From positions 1 through 52,333 of the forward strand of contig JAMDEN010000083.1 of NCBI GenBank assembly GCA_023487035.1: a stretch of DNA of 52,333 nt, given 5' to 3'. The translations under genes were made by a program, and so were the position numbers. Every line of letters starts with the position of its first letter. Position 1 is the first letter of the stretch. Under the pieces are notes generated by a model that had not been told where the DNA came from, ran no database searches, and saw only the letters and a list, made by a program, of their open reading frames with translations. Source of the stretch: Actinomycetota bacterium. GTDB taxonomy: Bacteria; Actinomycetota; Humimicrobiia; Humimicrobiales; Humimicrobiaceae. Shown one piece after another: positions 28,288-35,989 of this stretch.

Positions 28288-29307
28288 TTATCTTACTATG
28301 AGATTGGTTTCAAATATATATTGTTTGAAATTGTCATGAAATTTTTCTTCAATATTACTTAACAATATATCAACAGCTTTATATGCAATTTTCTTTTTTG
28401 AATAGTTTACTGTTGTCAATGGGTAAGGATAAAAAAATCTTGATTGAATATTATCAAAACCAATAACGGGAATATTTTTAAATCTATTTTTATCTATATT
28501 TTGCAATGCATATATTATCTCCCAAGCTACTATATCACTAAACGCAAATACTGCACTAAATTCCAATCCCTCTTGAATAATCTTATTTATAGCTTTAATA
28601 CTATATCCAGAGGTATTTCCAACTTCTTTTATGAGATTTTCATCTAATTTAACGTTGTTTTCAACAAATGCTTTTTTATACCCTTCCAATCTTTCTTTAG
28701 CAGATGAAATATACCCTGGACCATTCATAAATAGAATCTTTTTATGACCTTTTTTTATAAGATAATCTATAGCTAAAAAACTTCCATGAACATCATCTGA
28801 TATTACATAATCCGTTTCCAAGTCATAAAATCTTCTTCCAAGAAGCACAAAAGGGACACCATTATTTATTAAAAATTTAATATCTTTATTATCTTTTTGA
28901 GTAGGGCATAAAATAATTCCATCAACATTTTTACTTAAAGCAAAAAATATTGCATCTTCTTCTATTTCATACTCTTCTTCAGTATTTATAATAAATGTGT
29001 TATAATTATTTAATCTCAGTCTTGTTTCTATGTCTTTTACCCATATAGCAATTAATGGGTCTGAAATATCAGGAACAATAGTAGCAATTGTTCTTGTCTT
29101 GCCTGAACGCAATGAACCAGCAATACTATTTGGGATATACCCCATCTCTTTAGAAACTTTGTAGATATATTCCCTAGTTGCTTTAGAAATATCTTCTTTA
29201 TTTTTTAAAGCTCTCGATATAGTATTTGCAGAAAAACCTGTTTTTTTTGCTATATCTTTTAAAGTTATTTTCTTTTTTCTGCCTTTATTTTCTGATAAAT
29301 CTTTCAT
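28288..29307 (-). CDS. LacI family transcriptional regulator
   Basis: DNA-binding repressor of 339 residues. The N-terminal helix-turn-helix is ITLKDIAKKTGFSANTISRALKN (residues 14-36) followed by the hinge GYIPNSIAGSLRSGKT. The periplasmic-binding-protein-like sensor domain covers the rest (about 62-339), with ATIVPDISDP, VDGIILCP, GVPFVLLGR, YVISDDVHGSFLAIDYLIKKGHKKILF and NIPVIGFDN. It is the upstream-most gene of the cluster, oriented like it, and is separated from the first enzyme gene by the promoter-operator region. It probably senses a sugar or polyol from the pathway. Confidence 0.93.
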   Translation of the reverse strand: MKDLSENKGRKKKITLKDIAKKTGFSANTISRALKNKEDISKATREYIYKVSKEMGYIPNSIAGSLRSGKTRTIATIVPDISDPLIAIWVKDIETRLRLNNYNTFIINTEEEYEIEEDAIFFALSKNVDGIILCPTQKDNKDIKFLINNGVPFVLLGRRFYDLETDYVISDDVHGSFLAIDYLIKKGHKKILFMNGPGYISSAKERLEGYKKAFVENNVKLDENLIKEVGNTSGYSIKAINKIIQEGLEFSAVFAFSDIVAWEIIYALQNIDKNRFKNIPVIGFDNIQSRFFYPYPLTTVNYSKKKIAYKAVDILLSNIEEKFHDNFKQYIFETNLIVR

Positions 29308-29533
29308 TCAGATAAAAAATAATTTTAAGTTTGTTTTTATATTTTTATTTTACTATTTTATTTTATATTATAATGGTAACACAATTTTAATCATAATAAT
29401 TAAAAATCATATTAAATATCTGTATTACTTTAATTTACCAGCCTATTTTTAGGATTGAAGTTTATTAATTCTTATTTTTAATACCTAATATTATAATGAT
29501 TAAATTAGAAAAATTCATAAGTTTAGTCAAATT

Positions 29534-29806
29534 TCAATAAATTTCTGAATGATTTCCAACGTCTATTAATATTATTTTGTCTTCGTCAATAATAAAGACA
29601 ATAAATATCCTATATGAAATACTAATTGATACAGAATAAAGATCTGATAGCTTCCCCTCTAATTTATGTAATCTTAGTGAAGGATGAAAAGGATTTAATT
29701 CTAAAAGTTTAAGTGTTTTTTCATATTGTAGGAGAATATCAGGATGTCTTTTAGAGAATTTTTTTGCCCTTTTAATATAACTTTCTGTATATATTATTTT
29801 AGCCAC
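29534..29806 (-). CDS. RelE/ParE-type toxin
   Basis: A 90-residue toxin-fold protein: IIYTESYIKRAKKFSKRHPDILLQYEKTLKLLELNPFHPSLRLHKLEGKLSDLYSVSISISYRIFIVF. The HKL-x-G-x-LxxxYSVxIxxxYRI(x)F pattern is that of the YafQ/YoeB/RelE group of ribosome-associated mRNA endonucleases. It overlaps the end of the antitoxin gene by 8 bases. It is the rightward end of the leftward-read catabolic region and the first of seven toxin-antitoxin pairs in the next 8 kb. Confidence 0.85.
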   Translation of the reverse strand: MAKIIYTESYIKRAKKFSKRHPDILLQYEKTLKLLELNPFHPSLRLHKLEGKLSDLYSVSISISYRIFIVFIIDEDKIILIDVGNHSEIY

Positions 29807-30056
29807 TTGTTATTCTTTTAATATGGTCTTCGACAGATTCTTCAATAAAGTTACCTGTTTCAATATCCATTTTTGACTGTCCTAACGCAGATTCAAGTTC
29901 GCACTCTCTTAAATAGTTATACGTCTCTATAGGAAGAACAATATACTTTGTTTTACCCCTTACAGTTATAGCAGTTTCAATTTCATCTGATGCAACTTTA
30001 TTTAATGCAGATACACCTTTAGTTTTAAGTTCATTTGCTGTAATTATGTTTACCAT
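29799..30056 (-). CDS. Phd/YefM-type antitoxin
   Basis: An 85-residue antitoxin. NIITANELKTKGVSALNKV is the DNA-binding N-terminus of the Phd/YefM family, followed by ITVRGKTKYIVLPIETYNYLRECELESAL, and a C-terminal toxin-neutralising helix. The open frame extends upstream to 30110, but the ATG at 30056 has AAAGGAG at the right distance, so this start is preferred. A near-consensus promoter with an AT-rich palindrome lies directly upstream, as expected for self-repression. Confidence 0.85.
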   Translation of the reverse strand: MVNIITANELKTKGVSALNKVASDEIETAITVRGKTKYIVLPIETYNYLRECELESALGQSKMDIETGNFIEESVEDHIKRITSG

Positions 30057-30081
30057 TATAACACTCCTTTTAGTATTATTA

Positions 30082-30110
30082 ATAATATTAATATTAGTAC
30101 TGCTTGTCAA
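30082..30110 (-). promoter_or_regulatory. Promoter of the Phd/RelE module
   Basis: On the minus strand TTGACA (30105-30110), a 17-base spacer and TATTAT (30082-30087). The spacer and -10 contain the palindromic AATATTAATATT, a candidate antitoxin operator. The insertion element starts only 15 bases upstream of this promoter. Confidence 0.65.
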
Positions 30111-30125
30111 ATTTTTATATTTTTA
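30111..30125. repeat. Target-site duplication, left copy
   Basis: ATTTTTATATTTTTA abuts the left end of the IS481-like element; an identical 15-mer abuts the right end at 31517-31531. Confidence 0.8.
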
Positions 30126-31516
30126 TGTCATTTAAAAGTTAAAAGTGAACTGTTTTTATTAAATTTAAAAGTTAAAAGTGAACACCTGCTTTAGCTATAA
30201 TTTAGATCTAAAAAGAAAGGATCTTAACTATGGCAAAGCAGCTTCATAAAAAATTTTCTGATATTCAGATTAAGGAACTTATCAGCCGGTATTAGAGGGT
30301 AAAATAAAAAGAGAACATATCCAAAAAGTACTGGGCATTGGTAAAACAAGATTTTTTACACTACTTAAAAAATACAGACAGGAACCTAATTTTACAATTG
30401 AATATGTAAGAAAAAATGCAACAAATAAAATAGCTCCTGAGGTGGAAGAAAATATAATGAATGAGCTTGCTATTGAGAAAAAATTAATAACTGATCCAAA
30501 TATTCCGCTCCGCTTATACAACTACAGCTATATAAAGGACAGGCTTGAGGAAGTATATAAACAAAAAGTATCTCTGCCAAGTATTATTTCAAGAGCAAAG
30601 GCAGCTGGCTTTTACATCAAAAAGAAAGATCCAAAAGCTCATGACAGAGAGGTCTTAACCAATTATCCTGGAGAGCTTATCCAGCATGACAGTTCCCATC
30701 ATAAGTGGAGTCCTTATGCTGACTCTAAGTGGTATCTTATCACCTCGCTTGACGACTATTCAAGATTTATCCTTTATACAGCTCTTGTGGAAAAAGAGAC
30801 AAGCTGGGCTCATATACAGGCTCTGGAGTATGTTATACTTAAGTACGGAATTCCAGCATCCTATTATGTGGACAGCCATTCAATATTTAGATTTGTTCAG
30901 GGCAGAGACTCCTTTTGGAGAAAACATTACAGTTTAACAGATGAAGTAGATCCTCAATGGAAACAGGTACTTTCTGAACTGGGAGTTGAAATTACATATG
31001 CACTTTCCCCTCAGGCAAAATGTAAAATTGAGCGTCCTTATGAATGGATTCAGGATAGACTTATTTAGGACTTGTGCAAGAGAAGGAATAAGCCAAATTC
31101 AAGATGCACAAAAGGTGCTTGGCCATGAAATAAATGCCTAAAACCATAAAAGGGTTCATTCCACCACCGGTGAAGTTCCTTATTTTAGATTTCAAAGAGC
31201 AATTAAAAACAATATTTCACTTTTCAGACAGTTTAGTCTTATCTACCCATATAAATCCACAAAGGATATATTTGCCTTAAGACTACAAAGAATAATTGAT
31301 GCCTATAGAAAAATATCCATAAGCAACCTACAGATAAAACTAAACTCTAAACCCAGAGAAACTAGATATCCGTATATATCCTCTAAATTCCCAGATTTCT
31401 GAGGTTAGATTCTGGGTTAGAGATGAGCTAATCGATATTCAAAAATTAAAGAACAGTGATTTAAAAATGGTTCACTTTTAAATTTTAAAGTGTTCACTTT
31501 TAAATTTTAGGTAACA
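30126..31516 (+). mobile_element. Decayed IS481-like insertion sequence
   Basis: A 1391-bp element with about 25-bp terminal inverted repeats. The left end is TGTCATTTAAAAG ... AAAGTGAAC and the right end is the complement of TGTTACCTAAAAT ... AAAGTGAAC. The terminal AAAAGTGAAC motif is repeated a second time inside each end (about 30167-30183 and 31470-31487). The perfect 15-bp direct repeat ATTTTTATATTTTTA abuts both ends. TG...CA ends and a long (4-15 bp) duplication are typical of the IS481 family. The transposase inside is broken. It sits between two toxin-antitoxin modules. Confidence 0.8.
30230..31481 (+). pseudogene. Broken DDE transposase of the IS481-like element
   Basis: The translation is continuous only when three frameshifts and one nonsense codon are bridged. 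MAKQLHKKFSDIQIKEL runs into a stop at 30293 after an apparent one-base loss. The next frame gives KREHIQKVLGIGKTRFFTLLKKYR and the catalytic core: GELIQHDSSHHKW (first Asp), LITSLDDYSRFILY, YYVDSHSIFRF (second Asp), KCKIERPYEWIQDRL (Glu), ending at 31068. A third frame carries on with an in-frame TAA at 31139. A last shift near 31360 leads to a final stop at 31481. The core keeps the D-D-E residues, so decay is recent. The family is assigned from the core and the element ends. Confidence 0.85.
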
Positions 31517-31531
31517 ATTTTTATATTTTTA
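31517..31531. repeat. Target-site duplication, right copy
   Basis: ATTTTTATATTTTTA directly after the right end of the IS481-like element, identical to 30111-30125. Confidence 0.8.
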
Positions 31532-31615
31532 AAATAAGTTGATCTGTATTTGTGGTAGAGCAGTCGTTAATATTTTTTTGTGCAGAGTAAGTTTTTTAGT
31601 GTAGATTTAATTTAA

Positions 31616-31635
31616 AAAATTAAGGCTTTAATTTT
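31616..31635 (-). terminator. Possible terminator of the initiator tRNA transcript
   Basis: On the minus strand AAAATTAA-AGCC-TTAATTTT followed by T forms an 8-bp A/T stem about 80 bases after the tRNA. A GC-richer TGGCC...GGCCA pair lies just before it. Weak by energy, but the only hairpin with a T-run here. Confidence 0.35.
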
Positions 31636-31717
31636 ATAAAATTGGTTGGCCCATTTTTTGGCAAAGGCCACATATTTAAACATTCATTAAAAGTTTTTCT
31701 TTTGATTTTATAGTTTC

Positions 31718-31794
<77 letters not shown>

Positions 31795-31960
31795 ATGATA
31801 ATTTAGAGTAATTGAATTATTTTATGAACTCTTATTTCTCTTTATTACAGAAAAGTAATTATAATTATTTTTTTTAATTATGTAAATACAAATTATAAAT
31901 CTTCACGGAAGAAAATGTTTGTTGTTTTTTAGAAAGGTAAATATGACTGAAATTAAAGAT

Positions 31961-32248
31961 TTAGTTTTTTCTGTTCTTAATAACCTTATAAATATCTTTG
32001 CTGTGTCTAATTCCTAAAATTAAAATTTCTCTTTCCCTTACTTTATATATAATTCTATAATCACCTATCTTCAACTTCATATAGCCTTTTAAGTTTTCCT
32101 TTAATGGTTCACCGTATTTTGCTGGTTCATTTATTAATTTTGTTTCAATAGCTCTTTTAATCCTTGATTTTGATATACTATCCAAGCTATTTAAATCTTC
32201 TTTTACAGCCTTGTGGTATTTTATCAGGTAAGCCAAATTTACCCCCAA
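31961..32248 (-). CDS. RelE-type toxin
   Basis: A 95-residue toxin: LIKYHKAVKEDLNSLDSISKSRIKRAIETKL, then KYGEPLKENLKGYMKLKIGDYRIIYKVREREILILGIRHSKDIYK. The G-(Y)-x-K-L-x-x-G-D-Y-R-I-I-Y-x-V block and the IxHRxxxYK-like end are diagnostic of the RelE/ParE fold, normally cutting mRNA on the ribosome. It overlaps the antitoxin gene by 10 bases. It is the second RelE-type module in 3 kb. Confidence 0.88.
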   Translation of the reverse strand: MGVNLAYLIKYHKAVKEDLNSLDSISKSRIKRAIETKLINEPAKYGEPLKENLKGYMKLKIGDYRIIYKVREREILILGIRHSKDIYKVIKNRKN

Positions 32249-32469
32249 ACCTCATCATGGGTTAAGGACTCTTTCTCAGAAAATGTCTTTTCTCTCTCTT
32301 CTGCAAATTCAGTTAGTGCAATATCCTCCTCAAGTTCTTCTTTCTCCATCATACTTCTAAGATATTCCTCCACTACTTCAGATATTGTAACATCTCTTTC
32401 GGCTGCCTTAATTTTAATCATTTTTCGTATCTCCGGGTCTAATACAACAGTTAGTCTTTCTTTTTTCAT
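32239..32469 (-). CDS. Ribbon-helix-helix (RelB-like) antitoxin
   Basis: A 76-residue protein whose N-terminus KKERLTVVLDPEIRKMIKIKAAERDVTISEVVEEYL is a ribbon-helix-helix DNA-binding domain (beta strand and two helices). The acidic C-terminus ends in ESLTHDEVW, the common end of antitoxins that partner RelE toxins. Three contiguous 16-bp repeats lie directly upstream and are candidate binding sites. Confidence 0.85.
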   Translation of the reverse strand: MKKERLTVVLDPEIRKMIKIKAAERDVTISEVVEEYLRSMMEKEELEEDIALTEFAEEREKTFSEKESLTHDEVWG

Positions 32470-32486
32470 AGTTTATCATCCCGTAA

Positions 32487-32534
32487 CATATTATAAAAGT
32501 AGTATATTATAAAGTTGGTATATCATAAAAGTAG
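32487..32534. promoter_or_regulatory. Three contiguous 16-bp repeats upstream of the RHH antitoxin
   Basis: CATATTATAAAAGTAG, TATATTATAAAGTTGG and TATATCATAAAAGTAG follow each other without a gap. On the minus strand the first one holds a TATAAT -10 box. Tandem sites for a ribbon-helix-helix dimer cluster are the likely function. Confidence 0.6.
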
Positions 32535-32805
32535 AAAATTATGAATAAGCTTTCCGGACAATAAAATAAGTTTTCTTTAAAAGATAAGCACAAATTAGCT
32601 TGATTTCATTTAGCCATAAAACGATATAAAAATTATAAAATTTATTTTTCAACCTTATAAATTTTAATTATAATGAAAATCATAAATACTAAAGCAAAAA
32701 AGACAGGACATGCGCTCCTTCTTTTAGAGGATCTGAAATACCTATATCACACTAACTAATTCATTAAATTGTAGATGCTGGTTCGAGAGCTCCTATGCCA
32801 TTAAA
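32535..32805. other. Intergenic DNA between RelE and HicA modules
   Basis: About 270 bases of AT-rich sequence with no gene recognised. Near 32774-32800 a GGTTCGAGAGCTCC...GCCA stretch faintly recalls the 3' end of a tRNA but has no matching T stem. Confidence 0.35.
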
Positions 32806-32988
32806 CTATTTAAAAATACCCAAATATTTTTTAATATGATTTGCCAGTGAATTATCAATCTCAGAATGTCTTGGAACTGGCTGTTTTTGTCCAGTTTTAG
32901 GATTTAAATAAATATCATGCTTTGATCCAGGTCTTGACAATATGCAACCTTCTTTTTTTAACTGTTTTATCAATTCGCTGCGTTTCAT
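32806..32988 (-). CDS. hicA: HicA toxin
   Basis: A 60-residue double-stranded-RNA-binding-fold toxin. The sequence KRSELIKQLKKEGCILSRPGSKHDIYLNPKTGQKQPVPRHSEIDNSLANHIKKYLGI shows the family pattern: LIKxLKxxGxxxxRxxGSHxxY (catalytic His in GSKHDIY) and PVPRHxEI. HicA cleaves mRNA and tmRNA independently of translation. Its ATG overlaps the hicB stop codon by 4 bases. In this pair the toxin gene follows the antitoxin gene, the less common order for HicAB. Confidence 0.92.
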   Translation of the reverse strand: MKRSELIKQLKKEGCILSRPGSKHDIYLNPKTGQKQPVPRHSEIDNSLANHIKKYLGIFK

Positions 32989-33176
32989 ACAGATATTTCT
33001 TTTAATTTATAATCAGAGGGGACATCATCCATTAGCATTAATTTATAAGCATCTTTGAGGTTTTCTTCAAGTTCTTCAATGGTTTCACCCTGGCTCATGA
33101 TTTCAGGATGCTCAAGAATTTTACCTAACCAAAATCTTTCACCCTTCCAGTAAACTATATTTAATTTTGTGTTCAT
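32985..33176 (-). CDS. hicB: HicB antitoxin
   Basis: A 63-residue antitoxin of the short HicB type: LNIVYWKGERFWLGKILEHPEIMSQGETIEELEENLKDAYKLMLMDD. The E-H-P-E-(x)-x-S-Q-G-E-T-(I)-E-E-L-x-x-N-L-x-D-A block is the family core (RNase H-like partial fold). The open frame has three possible ATG codons; I chose the third, at 33176, since GGAG lies six bases before it. It lacks the C-terminal DNA-binding domain of long HicB proteins, so regulation may need another factor. Confidence 0.88.
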   Translation of the reverse strand: MNTKLNIVYWKGERFWLGKILEHPEIMSQGETIEELEENLKDAYKLMLMDDVPSDYKLKEISV

Positions 33177-33593
33177 TATCATCTCCATTAAATTAATATT
33201 TTAACATTATAAATTTTTTATCATAAAAAAGATTGTAAACCGTAATAGTTTAAACTCTTGTGATATTATAGCATAATTAATCACTGCTCTAAATTTTTTT
33301 CTATTATAATTTTCTATTATAATTATTTTACTTCAAGATTAATTTATTGATAATATTAAAATTAAAAATATTAATAATAGTGATGGTAATAATAGTGGTA
33401 ATGGCGCTAAACTAAATCAAAATTTATTAGCGCCATTTTTAAAAAATTATATCAATTAACTACCATAACTCCTGCAAATATATAAAGCCAAAAAAATTTA
33501 TTTATTTTTATTTAAAAAAATAATATCAGAATAATATTAAATTAATATTTAAAATTACCCTGGTTTTTTTTGCTTGCATTTTTCTTATTGCAT
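33177..33593. other. Intergenic region between divergent TA modules
   Basis: About 415 bases between the leftward HicBA and the rightward AbrB/PIN module. Apart from a terminator-like hairpin (33400-33440) it holds only A/T-rich sequence, with a degenerate AATAATAG-like run near 33370-33400. No gene seen. Confidence 0.4.
33400..33440 (+). terminator. Orphan intrinsic-terminator-like hairpin
   Basis: AATGGCGCTAA (33400-33410) and TTAGCGCCATT (33427-33437) form a perfect 11-bp stem, with a 16-base loop and a T-run to 33440 on the plus strand. No plus-strand gene lies upstream, so it may end an unseen small RNA or be a relic. Confidence 0.55.
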
Positions 33594-33613
33594 GTTATAC
33601 TATGTTGTATAAC
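33594..33613 (+). promoter_or_regulatory. Operator/promoter of the rightward AbrB/PIN module
   Basis: The perfect inverted repeat GTTATAC-N6-GTATAAC overlaps the -10 box TATACT (33596-33601). A -35-like TTGCAT lies 16 bases before the -10. Bound antitoxin or complex would cover the start of transcription. Confidence 0.6.
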
Positions 33614-33625
33614 AGAGGTGAAGGA

Positions 33626-33892
33626 ATGTTAGCAAAAGTTTTTAACAAAGGACAAATTGTAATACCTGCTACACTAAGAAAAAAATTCAGTATCGAAATA
33701 GGCGAGAGAGTGAACATTATTGTTGAGAAAGATGGTATTAAGATTATACCCGCAAAGAAGAGGGTGGACGCAAAAGAACTTCTGGGTGTATTTTACAAGT
33801 ATGCAAAAAACAAACCATTCCCGAAAGAAATAGAGATAGAGAAAGCAACAGAGGAAGAATTTGTTAAAGGATTCACAGATGAGAAACATTGA
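33626..33892 (+). CDS. AbrB/MazE-type antitoxin
   Basis: An 88-residue antitoxin. LAKVFNKGQIVIPATLRKKFSIEIGERVNIIVEKDGIKIIPA is the swapped-hairpin AbrB DNA-binding domain (G-Q-(I)-x-I-P-x-x-(L)-R-x-K). The C-terminal part, with EIEIEKATEEEF, binds the toxin. The frame starts earlier at 33602, but the ATG at 33626 has AGAGGTGA upstream and is preferred. It overlaps the PIN toxin gene by 14 bases. This is the only TA module in the island on the plus strand. Confidence 0.87.
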   Translation: MLAKVFNKGQIVIPATLRKKFSIEIGERVNIIVEKDGIKIIPAKKRVDAKELLGVFYKYAKNKPFPKEIEIEKATEEEFVKGFTDEKH

Positions 33893-34277
33893 TACAAATG
33901 TCTTTTTGCGTTTCCTTGTTACCGATAGAGAAAACCCGCCAAAGGGACTTCTAAGTTTTTTCTCAAAACTGCAGAAAAGTGAGGCCGAGGTATTTTGCCT
34001 TGACATTGTATTCTTTCAGGTAATATTCGTGCTAAAAAGCTTTTACCAAGTGGAAAAAGAAGAAATCATTAATAGGATGCTTGATTTGGTTTCATTTGAT
34101 GGTTTATATATGAAGGACAAAAGAGTAATTGAAAGAACTCTGGAAATATGGAAAGATTATTCAGGAGATGTTATTGACTGCTATATAGTGGCTAATATGG
34201 AAAAATCGGGTGAGAAAGAGATCGTAAGCTACGATAAGAGGGTTGAAAAGTTGGGCATCAAAAGGATGGAACCGTGA
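33879..34277 (+). CDS. PIN-domain toxin (VapC-like)
   Basis: A 132-residue PIN-fold ribonuclease. Acidic active-site positions are visible: MRNIDTNVFLRFL (Asp5), the Glu-poor second helix, DYSGDVIDCYIVANMEKSG (third acidic patch) and SYDKRVEKLG (last Asp). VapC toxins cleave tRNA or rRNA. I chose the ATG at 33879, with AAAGG in front; the open frame begins six codons earlier. It overlaps the antitoxin gene, so the pair is coupled. Confidence 0.85.
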   Translation: MRNIDTNVFLRFLVTDRENPPKGLLSFFSKLQKSEAEVFCLDIVFFQVIFVLKSFYQVEKEEIINRMLDLVSFDGLYMKDKRVIERTLEIWKDYSGDVIDCYIVANMEKSGEKEIVSYDKRVEKLGIKRMEP

Positions 34278-34429
34278 AGAACAATAACTGTTTCCTACTT
34301 GGTCCTCAAAGTCAAGCAAAATTCCAGAGTAAAAAGGCATGAAAATTCAAACCTTAAGTAAAAAATTATTCAATTTCATATCGTACAATAAATTAATAAG
34401 TTTTTAATATTAATATCATATTATATAAT

Positions 34430-34870
34430 TTATATAATTATGGTCTTTATTCCATATTCCTCTGCTAAATCCGTGAGCTTTTTATCTGAACATACAAATA
34501 CAATGTTTTGCAATTCAGAATTTAGTTGTAATGCAGTTGCAAGCTGAATAGAATCTAAAGGGGTTATATATTTCTTATCTATAAGGGTTACTGCTTTAAT
34601 AATATTTTCTGGTAAAACGTCTACTGTATTAATATTTTCAAGTGCTATATCATTAAAAAATTCTTTTTTAATTTTGGAATATATTTCGCTATTTAATTCT
34701 CTGGTTATCTCATTTTTTCTTTTTAAATTCGACATTATCTCAATTATGGTTACATCAGAAATATAAAAAGTACTATCAGTTTGGTTAAAAATATCATCAA
34801 TCTGTTCGGTTCCTTGTTCAGGAAAATACCTTTTAAATAAAGCACTTGTATCAATAAAATAATTATTCAT
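34430..34870 (-). CDS. PIN-domain toxin (VapC-like)
   Basis: A 146-residue PIN protein. MNNYFIDTSALFKRYFPEQG carries the first Asp, SDVTIIEIMSNLKRK the Glu, ITPLDSIQLATALQLNSE the central D-S-I-Q-L-A motif, and FVCSDKKLTDLAEEYGI the last Asp. This is the canonical type II VapC pattern with all four acidic positions. The ATG at 34870 overlaps the end of the AbrB-type antitoxin gene. The longer frame starts with TTG and has no better ribosome site. Confidence 0.88.
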   Translation of the reverse strand: MNNYFIDTSALFKRYFPEQGTEQIDDIFNQTDSTFYISDVTIIEIMSNLKRKNEITRELNSEIYSKIKKEFFNDIALENINTVDVLPENIIKAVTLIDKKYITPLDSIQLATALQLNSELQNIVFVCSDKKLTDLAEEYGIKTIII

Positions 34871-35159
34871 CAATTACAGCTTCCTTCTCCCTGATTTCTC
34901 TTACCTGTTCTGACATATCTGAATTAAAATCTTTAGCCATTTCCCTGACTTTAGATATGCCAATGCTTCCAAGGCTTTCTTTATATGCATAATTTAAAAG
35001 CTTAATTTTATTGCTATCTTGAGGTAAAGGCTTAAGAATCAGATTTCCATCTTGAATATAAGCGCTCATATACATTCCTTCTTTTACATTTATTTTTTCT
35101 CTTAAAGCTTTTGGAATGGTTATTTGTCCTTTAGATGTTATTTTTATTTTGCTAATCAT
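34863..35159 (-). CDS. AbrB/MazE-type antitoxin
   Basis: A 98-residue antitoxin. SKIKITSKGQITIPKALREKINVKEGMYMSAYIQDGNLILKPL is the AbrB-like fold with the K-G-Q-(I)-T-I-P-x-x-(L)-R-x-K signature. The C-terminal 50 residues are helical and charged and should bind the PIN toxin encoded next to it. The genes overlap by 8 bases. Confidence 0.88.
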   Translation of the reverse strand: MISKIKITSKGQITIPKALREKINVKEGMYMSAYIQDGNLILKPLPQDSNKIKLLNYAYKESLGSIGISKVREMAKDFNSDMSEQVREIREKEAVIDE

Positions 35160-35202
35160 TATAATTAATCCTTACTTCTTACTCCTTACTTTATTTTATT
35201 GT

Positions 35203-35231
35203 ATTGTATTATTTTTTTTAAAAAGTAGCAA
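35203..35231 (-). promoter_or_regulatory. Possible promoter of the 34430-35159 AbrB/PIN module
   Basis: Minus-strand TTGCTA (35226-35231), 17-base spacer, TACAAT (35203-35208), the latter in a short TACAATACAAT tandem. It lies 44 bases before the antitoxin ATG. Confidence 0.4.
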
Positions 35232-35541
35232 TATATTTGTTTATGTGAATTTAAAACTATTCCATTATTTCAGATGAAAATTCCCTCTGCTATTAAAGGA
35301 ACCTGTTTAGTTTGCGAAACAAAAGTTTTTAAAATTAAATCGAACAAAAATCATTTAGGAGATTAAGAAAAATTTGAATAAATTTTTAAATTGCAATGGG
35401 TTTTATGTTTAATTCTAAATGAAGATTATTTTTTTTCTCCATAAAGTAGCATGCTTTTTGATTGAAATTTGTTACATTTTTCGATTGAAAAAACAGATGT
35501 TGAAAACGGTATGAAATCATTTAAGGGATTTTTATAATTTT
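35232..35541. other. Intergenic stretch between AbrB/PIN modules
   Basis: About 310 bases without an open frame, RNA fold or repeat that I can recognise. It is less A/T-extreme than other gaps and might be eroded gene sequence. Confidence 0.35.
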
Positions 35542-35988
35542 TTATGTTTGTTTTTTTACCAATTCTAAAAATTCTTTAGGAGTTAGTATTGTTATTGGTA
35601 GATTTGCCTGCCTTATAGCTTCTGTCTGAAAGTGCTTACGGTCTAAGGTAATAAGAAAATCGGATTTGCTTTCCAGGGCACTAACAAGCACATGGCGGTC
35701 CTTTAAAGCAATAACATCATCATACTGGCTTAGTTTTTCTTTAGTTGGTGGTTTAATAATGTCTGGATTAAGATTACCTATTTCCTTATAGAAACATAGG
35801 AGAGCTTCAGAGGATAACTTCTTGCGAACATTTCTCTGAGCTTCTAAGAGAATTTTCCGGGTTGTAACAGCAGAAAAGCAGAGTCCTCTACAAACCTCCA
35901 AAATTAAAGAAGAACCGCCACTGGCAGACCCTGCAGCAGCAACAAAAATAGAGGCATCCAGAAAAACTTTCTTCTTTTTCACAACCAT
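35542..35988 (-). CDS. PIN-domain toxin
   Basis: A 148-residue PIN-like protein of the type sometimes annotated as putative toxin/PIN_3. KKKVFLDASIFVAAAGSASGG gives the first Asp, AVTTRKILLEAQRNVRKK the Glu, ALKDRHVLVSALESKSDFLITLDRKHF the Asp-x(2)-H-x(4)-A motif and TLD. The end ITILTPKEFLELVK is also usual for this group. It follows its antitoxin gene with no overlap (one base apart). Lengthy Gly/Ser N-terminal loop (SGGSS) is a small oddity. Confidence 0.83.
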   Translation of the reverse strand: MVVKKKKVFLDASIFVAAAGSASGGSSLILEVCRGLCFSAVTTRKILLEAQRNVRKKLSSEALLCFYKEIGNLNPDIIKPPTKEKLSQYDDVIALKDRHVLVSALESKSDFLITLDRKHFQTEAIRQANLPITILTPKEFLELVKKQT

Positions 35989-35989
35989 A

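Noticed and set aside
32770-32800. tRNA 3'-end-like sequence GGTTCGAGAGCTCC ... GCCA, a possible attachment-site remnant
   Set aside because: The arms beside the TTCGA loop do not pair and no acceptor or anticodon parts precede it.
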